From assembly GCA_030427905.1 (NCBI GenBank), contig JAUICL010000002.1, positions 496,001 through 560,000 of the forward strand: a DNA stretch of 64,000 nucleotides. The letters are read 5' to 3'. The position numbers were made by a program, and so were the translations under genes. The notes beneath the pieces were generated by a model that saw only the letters and a list, made by a program, of their open reading frames with translations, did no database searches and was not told the DNA's origin. Below are positions 53,586 through 61,785 of the stretch, piece after piece. The first letter of the stretch is position 1, and the number at the start of each line of letters is the position of its first letter. The DNA is from Bacteroidia bacterium. GTDB lineage: Bacteria > Bacteroidota > Bacteroidia > Flavobacteriales_D > Cryomorphaceae.

Positions 53586-54438
53586 GATTATTGAATGTCC
53601 CAGGGACGCTATGCAGGGGATCTCAGAGTTTATCCCAACAGAAATCAAAACGGAGTACATCAACCGGATTTTGGCCTGTGGTTTCGATACCGTTGACTTT
53701 GGCTCTTTTGTTAGTCCAAAAGCCATTCCCCAACTTCGCGATACTGCGGAAGTACTAAAGGGGCTCGATCTTTCTTTTACCAAGTCCAGCTTACTTGCTA
53801 TCGTTGCGAACCAACGTGGTGCCGAAGATGCGTGCAATTTTGATGAGATCGAATACTTAGGATATCCGTTCTCCATTTCAGAGACGTTTCAGAAACGCAA
53901 TACCAACTCAACTATTGACGAATCGCTCTCACGCGTTGAAGCGATTCAAGAGCTTTGTTTATCGCATGGTAAGAAGCTCGTAGTATACATCTCCATGGGC
54001 TTTGGAAATCCATATGGAGACCCTTGGCATCCCGATATTGCTGCCAAGTGGTCCAGAAGGCTACACGACGATCTTGGGATCAATATTTTGGCGCTTTCTG
54101 ATACCATCGGGAGTTCGACTCCTGAAGTAATCACAAATCTATTCAGCACGCTTATACCCGAAATGCCCAAGGTGGAGTTTGGAGCGCACTTGCACACCAC
54201 TCCTGATGCTTGGCGGGGTAAGGTGGCTTCTGCTTATGAAGCTGGCTGTAGAAGATTTGATGGAGCGATAAAAGGCTATGGCGGGTGCCCAATGGCGGCT
54301 GATGATCTCACGGGTAACATGCCAACCGAAATGATGGTGTCTTTTTTTGACGAGCAAGAAATTGCTACAGGCCTCGACATGAAAGCTTTTGCCGAAGCAC
54401 AAGTCTTTTCATCAAAAGTGTTCCCGCTGGGGCACTAA
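53578..54438 (+). CDS. mvaB: Hydroxymethylglutaryl-CoA lyase
   Basis: The 286-residue protein is a full-length HMG-CoA lyase, which splits HMG-CoA into acetoacetate and acetyl-CoA in leucine and ketone metabolism. It has the N-terminal ECPRDAMQ substrate segment, the metal-binding [12 protein letters not shown], and the active-site loop [19 protein letters not shown] with the conserved Cys. The start is GTG 53578, which overlaps pyrD by 8 bp, so the two are translationally coupled although their pathways differ. Its stop overlaps by 4 bp the convergent metallophosphoesterase gene (CTAA). Confidence 0.94.
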   Translation: MVKIIECPRDAMQGISEFIPTEIKTEYINRILACGFDTVDFGSFVSPKAIPQLRDTAEVLKGLDLSFTKSSLLAIVANQRGAEDACNFDEIEYLGYPFSISETFQKRNTNSTIDESLSRVEAIQELCLSHGKKLVVYISMGFGNPYGDPWHPDIAAKWSRRLHDDLGINILALSDTIGSSTPEVITNLFSTLIPEMPKVEFGAHLHTTPDAWRGKVASAYEAGCRRFDGAIKGYGGCPMAADDLTGNMPTEMMVSFFDEQEIATGLDMKAFAEAQVFSSKVFPLGH

Positions 54439-55694
54439 GCTCTTTTCAGGTCGAGCACAGTGATTTCTGGTGCCATTCCTACGCGCCCAGGGAATCCGAT
54501 GTATCCAAATCCACGGTTCACGTAAATGTGCTGATTCTTTTCGGTGTAAAGTCCACCCCAGCGTGGGTAGCGGTATTTTACTGGGCTCCATTTAATCATT
54601 CCTGGTATTTCAATTCCGAACTGCATACCATGCGTATGCCCAGCTAGTGTGAGATCAATTTTGGTGTGATCGAGTACTTCAGCATCCCAGTGTGAAGGGT
54701 CGTGGGAGAGTAGGAGTTGAAATTTTTCTTCATCGCTTCCAGCCATGGCTTTTTTGAGATCGCCGTACTTACTGAAGCCACCTGCACCCCAGTTTTCAAT
54801 ACCGATGATTTCAATGGAATCTCCTGAAGGTGAATTGAAATCTACCTTTTCATTCAACAATAGCTTGAAGCCCATTTCGCCGTGGAGTGCTTTGAGCGTT
54901 TCCAAATTTTGCGCTTTCTCAGCATCGGTGGGCCACCCGATGTAGTCACCGTAATCGTGGTTTCCAAGGACTGAAAACTTTCCGTGCTTGGCCTTGAGTT
55001 TCGATAAAACGGGAACCCACCCATCGAGCTCAGAAGCAATATTGTTCACCATATCGCCCGTGAAGCAAATGATGTCGGCATTTAAGCTATTGATCTTGTC
55101 AATGGCAGCGACTACTGGTTCATGATTGTCAAAGAAACTACCAATGTGAATGTCGGAAATGTGGACGACTCTCATACCCGAAAAAGAGTCGGGAAGGTGA
55201 TCAAATGCCAATTCATTCTTTTCTATCCTGAATGCGAATCGTCCTTTTGAAATTCCGTAAAGGATGGAAATAAACGGAATGGCAGCAACAGCCCATCCTA
55301 TTTTAGTGATAAAATCCCAGCGGGATATGACGTTTCCTGTGGAGTCACCGGTTGTAAAGCTACCGATGAGTTTTCGAAGGAGAAGGGTTAGGTCGTCGAT
55401 ACCATGGAAAATAACGACAATAATTTTTGGCATTATAATAAGCAAGGCCAAGCCAAAAGACATAAAAAAGGGGTAGTAATTGATATGACTCGGAGCCGTG
55501 CGCCCGAACGCCGACATCATGTATCCCAAAAACAAATAGCCCAAGATGGTCGTGATCCAGAAGCCATAAATCGCTGTATTGCGCCAAAGGGGTTTTTCCC
55601 ATCCACCGATGCCAACTTTCAAGGCTTTAAAAACGTAAAGATCAAGCAGGATTAATATCCCGAATGTGACAAGGAGTGGTATCAAATTTCTCAT
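54435..55694 (-). CDS. Membrane metallophosphoesterase (YaeI-like)
   Basis: The 419-residue protein has about four hydrophobic helices at the N-terminus (residues 5-22, 37-62, 73-98, 128-148) and a calcineurin-like phosphoesterase domain after residue ~165. All metal-ligand motifs are intact: VVHISDIHIGS, CFTGDMVNN, VLGNHDYGDY, LLSHDPSHWD and LAGHTHGMQ. Relatives cleave phosphoesters or phosphodiesters such as lipid precursors; the substrate is unknown here. It lies 66 bp downstream of the anti-sigma gene on the same strand, so it could belong to that regulon. Its end overlaps mvaB by 4 bp. Confidence 0.92.
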   Translation of the reverse strand: MRNLIPLLVTFGILILLDLYVFKALKVGIGGWEKPLWRNTAIYGFWITTILGYLFLGYMMSAFGRTAPSHINYYPFFMSFGLALLIIMPKIIVVIFHGIDDLTLLLRKLIGSFTTGDSTGNVISRWDFITKIGWAVAAIPFISILYGISKGRFAFRIEKNELAFDHLPDSFSGMRVVHISDIHIGSFFDNHEPVVAAIDKINSLNADIICFTGDMVNNIASELDGWVPVLSKLKAKHGKFSVLGNHDYGDYIGWPTDAEKAQNLETLKALHGEMGFKLLLNEKVDFNSPSGDSIEIIGIENWGAGGFSKYGDLKKAMAGSDEEKFQLLLSHDPSHWDAEVLDHTKIDLTLAGHTHGMQFGIEIPGMIKWSPVKYRYPRWGGLYTEKNQHIYVNRGFGYIGFPGRVGMAPEITVLDLKRA

Positions 55695-55760
55695 GCTGCG
55701 GTCCTAGGAAGCTTTCCATTGGTGGTTTCGAATGTCAAATTTAAGTCACATTCGATCAGA

Positions 55761-56657
55761 TCAGTATGCGCGGTAGTGATTTTTGGGAAGTTTAACAGTC
55801 AAATCGATGGATTGTTGTCTGACGGACTTCTCGTCCAGACCTTCTGCAGACATCAAGTTGACGTCATTTATCGTTTTAGCTTGAGCGGTTGTGGCTCTTG
55901 CGTTTGCAGCCCTTTCTGAAACAACGATTCCTTCAACACTACTGGCAGCTTCGGTTTCTGCTCTTTCTGGTGCCAGAACGTGAGCCGAAGCTGGCTCAGC
56001 TTGATAATCTGTTTCTTGGTCTACTTCGGCCAAATCTTCATCAGCGAATGCTTGATCTGCCAGCGATTTTGAGTTAGCGGCATCATCCACTGACTCTGCA
56101 ATATCGAAATTCGCTGTGTTCAGTTCTTTCGGCTCACTCATGTCCATTTCCACTTCGGCTTCATCTTCAACGACTTCTTGGATTTGCGGTGATTCAATTT
56201 CCTGCTGAATGGTTTGCTGTTCTTTCTCTTTTAGTTCAGCTAGTTGGGGTAGAGAGTCTTTTTCTTGAGAATCTTCCGCTTTTGATGTTTCCTCTGTCTC
56301 ATCAGCTGCTGATTCATTTAGTTCAGCTATCGCCTTTTCATCTTGAGAATTATCCAAAACGTAAACTAAAAACCATCCACCGACCACTAGGAAAGCGATT
56401 GCGGCTGCTACACGCATCCACGGAAAAGCAGCTTTCTTCGATTTTGCATGAAACGCATCGTATTCGCGAAGTACATTCACTTCGAGCTCTGGGGCGGGCT
56501 CTTCCGATAGTTCGTCTGGCCCCATCAATTCAACCATCGACTCGAAAGCTTCTTGGGAACCAAATTCTTTTAGAACCAAGGCCTTGTCTTCTGGAGTCAT
56601 TTCTTCAAAAGGAATGCTCATCAAGAGCTGAATTCGATCAAAATTTTCTTCAGACAT
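55761..56657 (-). CDS. Probable anti-sigma factor with long acidic external domain
   Basis: The 298-residue protein overlaps its sigma gene by 8 bp and has one membrane helix (about residues 77-97, FPWMRVAAAIAFLVVGGWFLV). The cytosolic N-terminus is about 75 residues. The external part is about 200 residues, very rich in Glu, Ala, Ser and Asp, and probably disordered, with a short basic end (LTVKLPKNHYRAY). There is no zinc-binding HxxxCxxC motif. The anti-sigma role comes from topology and position. The acidic low-complexity domain is unusual compared with other anti-sigma sensors. Confidence 0.76.
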   Translation of the reverse strand: MSEENFDRIQLLMSIPFEEMTPEDKALVLKEFGSQEAFESMVELMGPDELSEEPAPELEVNVLREYDAFHAKSKKAAFPWMRVAAAIAFLVVGGWFLVYVLDNSQDEKAIAELNESAADETEETSKAEDSQEKDSLPQLAELKEKEQQTIQQEIESPQIQEVVEDEAEVEMDMSEPKELNTANFDIAESVDDAANSKSLADQAFADEDLAEVDQETDYQAEPASAHVLAPERAETEAASSVEGIVVSERAANARATTAQAKTINDVNLMSAEGLDEKSVRQQSIDLTVKLPKNHYRAY

Positions 56658-57228
56658 GTTGAGACATTTTAGGGTTAAACGCCTTCAGCGTTTTCGATAA
56701 TTCTTTGAGCGTATAGAAAAGGCGAGATTTTACTGTCCCTTCCGATACGCCTTCAATTTCGGCAATCTCCTTGATCGAAAGCTCAAACTTAAAGCGAAGG
56801 ATGAAGCAATGGCGCTTGGGCTCGTCGAGCGCGGCTAAGGCTTTGTCAATTTCATCTTTTATTCCCGATCGATCGATCTCCTTGTCGGGCTGGGCGGGCG
56901 ATTTGACCACGCGCATTTGAAGCTCATGTGCCGCACGCGACTTTACTTCTTCATGGCGGTAGTTGTTTTTGCACATATTGTGAGCAATGCTGAAAAACCA
57001 CGTTTTAAATACCCTTGATTGATCGAACTTTTCGGTGTTCTTAATCACCTTGATGAACAATTCTTGGGTATAATCTTCAGCGAGTTCTTTATCTCTACGA
57101 AGCATTCTCAAGAAGTAGTGAAACGCCTGACGAGAATAGCGCTGGTAGAGCACTTTGAAGGCATCGCGCCTTCCTTCTTGCGCCATGCGCATCAAAGCTT
57201 CGTCGCTATGGATTTCTCCTTTGCTCAC
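56650..57228 (-). CDS. ECF-type RNA polymerase sigma factor
   Basis: The 192-residue protein has sigma region 2 (about 12-85; EDYTQELFIKVIKNTEKFD) and region 4 (about 128-180; FELSIKEIAEIEGVSEGTVKSRLFYTLKEL), with a basic linker between. It is an ECF sigma factor. Its start is 1 bp after the end of the secreted-protein gene upstream, and its end overlaps the anti-sigma gene, so the three form one operon. No ECF-style promoter as clear as that of the 42035 operon was seen. Confidence 0.91.
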   Translation of the reverse strand: MSKGEIHSDEALMRMAQEGRRDAFKVLYQRYSRQAFHYFLRMLRRDKELAEDYTQELFIKVIKNTEKFDQSRVFKTWFFSIAHNMCKNNYRHEEVKSRAAHELQMRVVKSPAQPDKEIDRSGIKDEIDKALAALDEPKRHCFILRFKFELSIKEIAEIEGVSEGTVKSRLFYTLKELSKTLKAFNPKMSQHV

Positions 57229-57229
57229 T

Positions 57230-58174
57230 TCAGTATTTCTTAGCGTATTTGATCAATTGACTAGCCTTCTTTTCTAAAGGCTTGTCGTTTCTTATTTCAG
57301 CGACTTGCTCCAGTGTCTCAGCAAAATCCCTGTACGAACGTATCAATCCCTTATCAGCTTCTGTTTGCGGTGTAAGGTCAAGTCCTTCAAAATCCTTTCC
57401 AGTGCGAGCGATCTGCTCTATCGATTGCGTGTTGTCAAGGCTCCCGCTTTCCACTAAGCCCATACCAGCTCGAGAAAGATTGAATTGCTTGTAGAGATCT
57501 GCTGCAACCACGGGTGATACCCAAACTCGATATTCCGGTGAATTCAAATAGGACATGTGATTATCAAGACGGTAAGCGCCGCACTTTTCCATGAAACGAT
57601 TGGCAACAGGAACTGGGTTTTCAGCATTGCGTTGTGCCCAGGAGATGGCTATCAAATCTTGAAGCCCTTGTGTTAGGATGAGATTTTCATGGCTCAATGA
57701 CAACTGCATATTGCTACCAAAAGCCTTGAGAACAGGAGAGATCATTCCATTCCCATCCATCTGTTTTAAGTACTGATTCATTTTGACTTTGTCTTGAAGC
57801 AAATAGGCTGCCATAAACTGGTATGGGAGCATTTCGGGAATCAGGGTAGGCGTATCAGACAGGCCTTGTGAAGATTCTAAATCGCCTTGGCTTTCGAGAA
57901 ATGTGATTAATTCGATGTTCTTTCCCTTCAGGAAGTCACTTGCCCGATTTCTTGCCGAGTTCGGAGTGGGGAAGTAGTTGTCTGGATTTTCTATCCGCTG
58001 AGCTTTAAAAGCTTCGATGTAGTAGTGCAAAGCGTCTTTGTCAGAGTTGAAATCACTTTTCGTTCCATCAAAAGCGATTTCAGTTGATCGATCAAACTCG
58101 AAGGGCAGTAGAATATCCTGCGAATAGCTGGCAAATGATAAAAGGGCAAAGAGCCAAAACAGGCTAAATTTCAT
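57230..58174 (-). CDS. Secreted helical protein of unknown function in sigma operon
   Basis: From ATG 58174 (MKFSLFWLFALLSFASYSQ) the 314-residue product has a normal signal peptide; the longer frame from 58285 adds a non-signal 37-residue leader and overlaps the divergent gene. The mature protein is helical and TPR-like in spacing, with no family I can name. It contains PYQFMAAYLLQDK and a Cys/Tyr-rich middle. It ends 1 bp before the sigma gene, so it is co-transcribed. It may be a ligand, sensor or target of the sigma system; that is inference. Confidence 0.72.
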   Translation of the reverse strand: MKFSLFWLFALLSFASYSQDILLPFEFDRSTEIAFDGTKSDFNSDKDALHYYIEAFKAQRIENPDNYFPTPNSARNRASDFLKGKNIELITFLESQGDLESSQGLSDTPTLIPEMLPYQFMAAYLLQDKVKMNQYLKQMDGNGMISPVLKAFGSNMQLSLSHENLILTQGLQDLIAISWAQRNAENPVPVANRFMEKCGAYRLDNHMSYLNSPEYRVWVSPVVAADLYKQFNLSRAGMGLVESGSLDNTQSIEQIARTGKDFEGLDLTPQTEADKGLIRSYRDFAETLEQVAEIRNDKPLEKKASQLIKYAKKY

Positions 58175-58198
58175 TTGATCTTTTTGTTTCGGTACACC

Positions 58199-58206
58199 CA
58201 AATGTA
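58199..58206 (-). promoter_or_regulatory. Putative -7 promoter box of the second sigma operon
   Basis: On the minus strand TACATTTG fits TAnnTTTG and lies about 25 bp before ATG 58174. It is embedded in a small inverted repeat (GTACA-N6-TGTAC, 58192-58207), which could be an operator. Confidence 0.38.
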
Positions 58207-58264
58207 CAATTGGTTCATTATCGATTGACATTTCTTTTCTAAACCAGAAAAGAGACTTAATCAC

Positions 58265-58272
58265 TACCTTTG
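58265..58272 (+). promoter_or_regulatory. Putative -7 promoter box of the DUF493 gene
   Basis: TACCTTTG fits TAnnTTTG exactly and ends 7 bp before the ATG at 58280, so the transcript would be nearly leaderless. No -33 TTTG was found. Confidence 0.4.
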
Positions 58273-58279
58273 CAGCCCT

Positions 58280-58555
58280 ATGCAAGACTCCGATTTAGAA
58301 AGAATCAAAAACAATCTCGATGCCGTTCACTCCTGGCCTGGATTGTACATGTTTAAGTTTATTGTTCCTTCCGATAATGAGCGAATTGCCCAGGTTGAAG
58401 CCCTTTTTGACGGAAATACGACGAATTTGCGGTCAGTCGAATCGAAGAATGGAAAATATACCAGCATTACGATTCGAGAAGTCATGATGAGCGCTGATGC
58501 GGTGCTGGAAGTATACAAGAACGCTTCGAAAATAGAAGGATTAATCGCCCTGTAA
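58280..58555 (+). CDS. DUF493 (YbeD-like) protein
   Basis: The 91-residue cytosolic protein matches the YbeD/DUF493 family: the conserved WPGLYMFKFIVPSD, then the alpha/beta regulatory fold and TSITIREVMMSADAVLEVY. Members have an ACT-like fold; their function is not settled. The next gene starts directly after its stop codon with no gap, so the two are co-transcribed. Confidence 0.87.
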   Translation: MQDSDLERIKNNLDAVHSWPGLYMFKFIVPSDNERIAQVEALFDGNTTNLRSVESKNGKYTSITIREVMMSADAVLEVYKNASKIEGLIAL

Positions 58556-58909
58556 ATGGAGACTCTTGAACGCTTTTTGCTCGTTTCAGCAATTGTCATT
58601 TTTATCTATGTATTCTATCGCTGGCTATTGAAATACATGCAGCGAAAGGAGATTCAGGGAAGTTTTCCCTACGTCTTTCCCTTTGAAGGTGATCACACTA
58701 AACTCAAGTTTGAGCTAAAGTCAAAGGGGCATGTGAAAATTGAGCTCTATTCTGGAGATGGGAGTGCATTGGTAAAACCCTTGTACGATCAGGATCTATC
58801 TGAAGGCACGTATGAGATTCCACTTGAACTGAAAAATATTCCTTCGGCCACCTACGAGCTGCGAATTACCTTTCCAAATCAGGTGACGAAACGGGTGGTG
58901 GAGCTCTAA
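58556..58909 (+). CDS. Small membrane-anchored beta protein, unknown function
   Basis: The 117-residue protein has one N-terminal membrane helix (about residues 7-26, FLLVSAIVIFIYVFYRWLL), then a compact beta-rich domain (KFELKSKGHVKIELYSGDG, ATYELRITFPNQVTKRVVEL). The domain looks like a small immunoglobulin- or FlgD-like fold, but the family is unknown. It begins directly at the end of the DUF493 gene, and the bidirectional terminator follows. Confidence 0.75.
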   Translation: METLERFLLVSAIVIFIYVFYRWLLKYMQRKEIQGSFPYVFPFEGDHTKLKFELKSKGHVKIELYSGDGSALVKPLYDQDLSEGTYEIPLELKNIPSATYELRITFPNQVTKRVVEL

Positions 58910-58925
58910 TATTTGTTCATCAAAT

Positions 58926-58959
58926 AAAAAAGCCATCTAATTTCTCGGATGGCTTTTCT
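58926..58959. terminator. Bidirectional terminator between the 58556 gene and clpC
   Basis: A perfect 10-bp stem (AAAAGCCATC / GATGGCTTTT, 58928-58937 and 58948-58957) with a 10-nt loop has A/T runs on both sides. It can end the plus-strand gene and the convergent clpC. Confidence 0.88.
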
Positions 58960-58976
58960 ATTTCGTATCAGGAATC

Positions 58977-61535
58977 TTATTCCTTTTCTTCCTTAGGCTT
59001 TTTGCCTTTGGTGATTTTAACCGTTACATCATCCGCATTCTTCTTGTAGCCAACGCTGATGGTATCTCCTTCTTCGAGATTCGAGTTGATGATCTCTTCA
59101 GCTAGCGGATCTTCGATATACTTCTGGATAGCCCGCTTAAGAGGACGCGCTCCGTACTTCTCGTCAAACCCTTTGTCTGCAATAAAATCCTTCGCAGCTT
59201 CAGAAAGCTTGATCTCGTAACCAAGGTCGTTGATTCTCGAGTAGAGTTTCTCCAATTCGATGTCGATAATCTTGTGGATGTCTTCTCGTTTCAACGAGTT
59301 GAACATAACCACATCGTCAATTCTATTCAAGAATTCAGGAGCAAATGCCTTTTTCAAAGCGTTTTGAATCACCGAATTCTGAGCCGCCGTTTCGTTCTCA
59401 AGTCGTGCTTGTGTACCGAATCCAACTCCAGTACCGAAGTCTGAGAGCTGACGCGCTCCGATATTCGACGTCATGATCAGAATCGTATTTCTAAAATCGA
59501 TCTTGCGTCCAAGGCTATCTGTCAATTGACCATCATCAAGTGCTTGAAGAAGCAAGTTGAATACATCTGGGTGAGCCTTTTCTACCTCGTCGAGCAAAAT
59601 GATCGAGTAGGGGCGTCTGCGCACTTTTTCAGTAAGCTGTCCACCTTCTTCGTAACCAATGTAGCCCGGAGGCGCTCCGATCAATCGGCTTACGGCAAAC
59701 TTCTCCATGTACTCACTCATATCAATACGAATAAGTGCATCTTCAGTCTGGAACATAAACTTCGCGAGCTCCTTCGCCAACTGCGTTTTACCAACTCCAG
59801 TCGGTCCAAGGAAAATAAACGAACCAATCGGTTTGTTTGGATCTTTCAATCCAGCTCGGTTACGCTGAATAGCTTTAACCACTTTGGCGATAGCTTCATC
59901 CTGACCAATCACACGACCTTGCATATCTGTACCCATTCGGGCGAGACGGCCGCTTTCCTTCTCAGCAATGCGCTGTACCGGAATTCCAGTCATCATAGCT
60001 ACTACTTCTTCAACGTGATCAACCGTTACCGTTACACGGTGGTTCTTCGACTCTTCTTCCCACTTCGCCTTAGCGCGATCTAGTTCTTCAATGAGTCCAC
60101 GTTCTTTATCTCTCAGTTTCGCCGCTTCTTCGTACTTCTGGCTGCGAACCACTTGATTCTTTTCTTCTTTGATCTCTTCGATCTTGCGCTCCGCTTCAAT
60201 GATTTCCGTTGGAACATTGATATTGGTGATGTGCACACGCGATCCCACTTCATCTAAAGCATCGATAGCTTTGTCTGGAAGGTGGCGATCGGAGATATAG
60301 CGAGATGTCAAAGAAACACATGCTTGAATAGCTTCGTCGGTGTAGTTTACACTGTGGTGCTCTTCGTACTTCTCTTTGATGTTGTGCAGGATCTGAACCG
60401 TTTCTTCTGGAGAAGTTGGTTCTACCATGACCTTCTGGAATCGACGCTCTAGCGCTCCATCCTTCTCAATGTACTGTCGGTACTCATCAAGCGTAGTGGC
60501 TCCAATACATTGAATCTCGCCACGCGCAAGCGCCGGTTTAAACATGTTTGACGCATCGAGTGAACCACTCGCGCCCCCAGCACCTACAATGGTGTGTATC
60601 TCATCAATGAAAAGGATCACATCTGGAGATTTCTCCAATTCGTTCATCACGGCCTTCATGCGCTCTTCAAACTGACCGCGGTACTTAGTGCCTGCAACCA
60701 AAGAAGCAACATCGAGAGAGATAATTCGCTTATCGAAAAGCACACGCGACACTTTGCGCTGTACAATTCGGATGGCCAACCCTTCTGCGATTGCCGATTT
60801 ACCAACACCTGGCTCACCGATCAATACGGGGTTGTTTTTCTTTCTTCTCGACAAGATCTGCGAAACCCGTTCTATTTCACTTTCACGACCTACGATAGGG
60901 TCGAGCTTGTCTTCTTCGGCCATTTTGGTCAAATCGCGACCAAAGTTGTCAAGTACAGGAGTTTTAGACTTTGAGTCTGACACTTTTCTTCCTTGAGCTC
61001 CACCGCCGCCAGAAAAACCAGCTCCCATATCTTCGTCGTCATCTTCCGGTGTGTTGGGCATTTCTGCTCTTGGAGATGTCAATGGAGATATTCCATCCGT
61101 AGGGCGAATGGTTTCGAGCTCAGACCGCACCGACTCGTAGTCGATACCGAACCTTTGAAGCCCGCGGGTCGCAACATTATCGTCGTCTTTTAGAATGCTC
61201 AACAAAAGGTGTTCAGTACCAATCGTCGGGCTTTTAAAAAGTTTCGCTTCTAGATAAGTGATTTTGAGAACTTTCTCAGCTTGTTTTACTAGTGGGATGT
61301 TACCTTGAACGCTCGATTTTGCACTAGCGGAACTGGTTGAAGATTCAACTGATCTTCTCAATTCTTTCAAGTCAACATCAAGGCTCTTAAGTATTTGGAT
61401 AGCAGTACCTTCACCTTCTCGAATAATACCGAGAAGAAGGTGTTCTACGCCGATGAAGTCATGCCCTAAACGCAAGGCTTCTTCACGGCTGTAGCTAATT
61501 ACATCTTTCACACGTGGGGAGAATTTCGCTTCCAT
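58977..61535 (-). CDS. clpC: ATP-dependent Clp protease ATPase ClpC
   Basis: From ATG 61535 (MEAKFSPRVKDVISYSREEA) the 852-residue product is a full ClpC AAA+ unfoldase. It has the double N-domain (about 1-145), AAA1 with GEPGVGKSA, a UVR/middle segment (QKYEEAAKLRDKE), AAA2 with GPTGVGKTQ, and the ClpP-docking loop tripeptide VGF within GTGVGFGTQ. It unfolds proteins for ClpP. The longer frame from 61598 adds 21 residues unlike ClpC. The promoter region holds a 5-bp inverted repeat (TGACA-N3-TGTCA). Confidence 0.95.
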   Translation of the reverse strand: MEAKFSPRVKDVISYSREEALRLGHDFIGVEHLLLGIIREGEGTAIQILKSLDVDLKELRRSVESSTSSASAKSSVQGNIPLVKQAEKVLKITYLEAKLFKSPTIGTEHLLLSILKDDDNVATRGLQRFGIDYESVRSELETIRPTDGISPLTSPRAEMPNTPEDDDEDMGAGFSGGGGAQGRKVSDSKSKTPVLDNFGRDLTKMAEEDKLDPIVGRESEIERVSQILSRRKKNNPVLIGEPGVGKSAIAEGLAIRIVQRKVSRVLFDKRIISLDVASLVAGTKYRGQFEERMKAVMNELEKSPDVILFIDEIHTIVGAGGASGSLDASNMFKPALARGEIQCIGATTLDEYRQYIEKDGALERRFQKVMVEPTSPEETVQILHNIKEKYEEHHSVNYTDEAIQACVSLTSRYISDRHLPDKAIDALDEVGSRVHITNINVPTEIIEAERKIEEIKEEKNQVVRSQKYEEAAKLRDKERGLIEELDRAKAKWEEESKNHRVTVTVDHVEEVVAMMTGIPVQRIAEKESGRLARMGTDMQGRVIGQDEAIAKVVKAIQRNRAGLKDPNKPIGSFIFLGPTGVGKTQLAKELAKFMFQTEDALIRIDMSEYMEKFAVSRLIGAPPGYIGYEEGGQLTEKVRRRPYSIILLDEVEKAHPDVFNLLLQALDDGQLTDSLGRKIDFRNTILIMTSNIGARQLSDFGTGVGFGTQARLENETAAQNSVIQNALKKAFAPEFLNRIDDVVMFNSLKREDIHKIIDIELEKLYSRINDLGYEIKLSEAAKDFIADKGFDEKYGARPLKRAIQKYIEDPLAEEIINSNLEEGDTISVGYKKNADDVTVKITKGKKPKEEKE

Positions 61536-61614
61536 AATTGCCTTCTTCTTTGTTTCTAATATACTTATGTAACGGCAGAAAACCCTACCTTGTTTCAAGT
61601 ATATGTGTATTTAC

Positions 61615-61622
61615 CAAAAATA
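61615..61622 (-). promoter_or_regulatory. Putative -7 promoter box of clpC
   Basis: On the minus strand TATTTTTG fits TAnnTTTG. The predicted start near 61608 gives a ~73-nt leader. Instead of a TTTG -33 element, an inverted repeat lies at 61636-61648, suggesting activator or repressor control. Confidence 0.45.
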
Positions 61623-61635
61623 TGTCAAGCACGCC

Positions 61636-61648
61636 TGACAGCTTGTCA
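61636..61648. promoter_or_regulatory. Inverted repeat TGACA-GCT-TGTCA in clpC promoter
   Basis: Five-bp arms with a 3-bp centre lie about 14-27 bp upstream of the clpC -7 box, where the -33 contact would be. A further TGTCA half-site is at 61623-61627. A stress-regulator site is plausible. Confidence 0.4.
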
Positions 61649-61785
61649 TAAAACACCATTTTATTTCACAGATTTTTGTTGAAAATTACCACTTGTGAAC
61701 AGGGGTTTCCGGGGTGTCAATTGCGTACTTTCGACGTTCGGGTTATGCTATGCAAAAACCGTTCAATTTTAATCAATAAGCGAAT

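Noticed and set aside
56189..56662. 157-residue plus-strand frame opposite the anti-sigma gene
   Set aside because: Shadow of the acidic low-complexity region; composition is an artefact.
59526..60083. 185-residue plus-strand frame inside clpC
   Set aside because: Antisense of the conserved ClpC coding sequence; no family signature.
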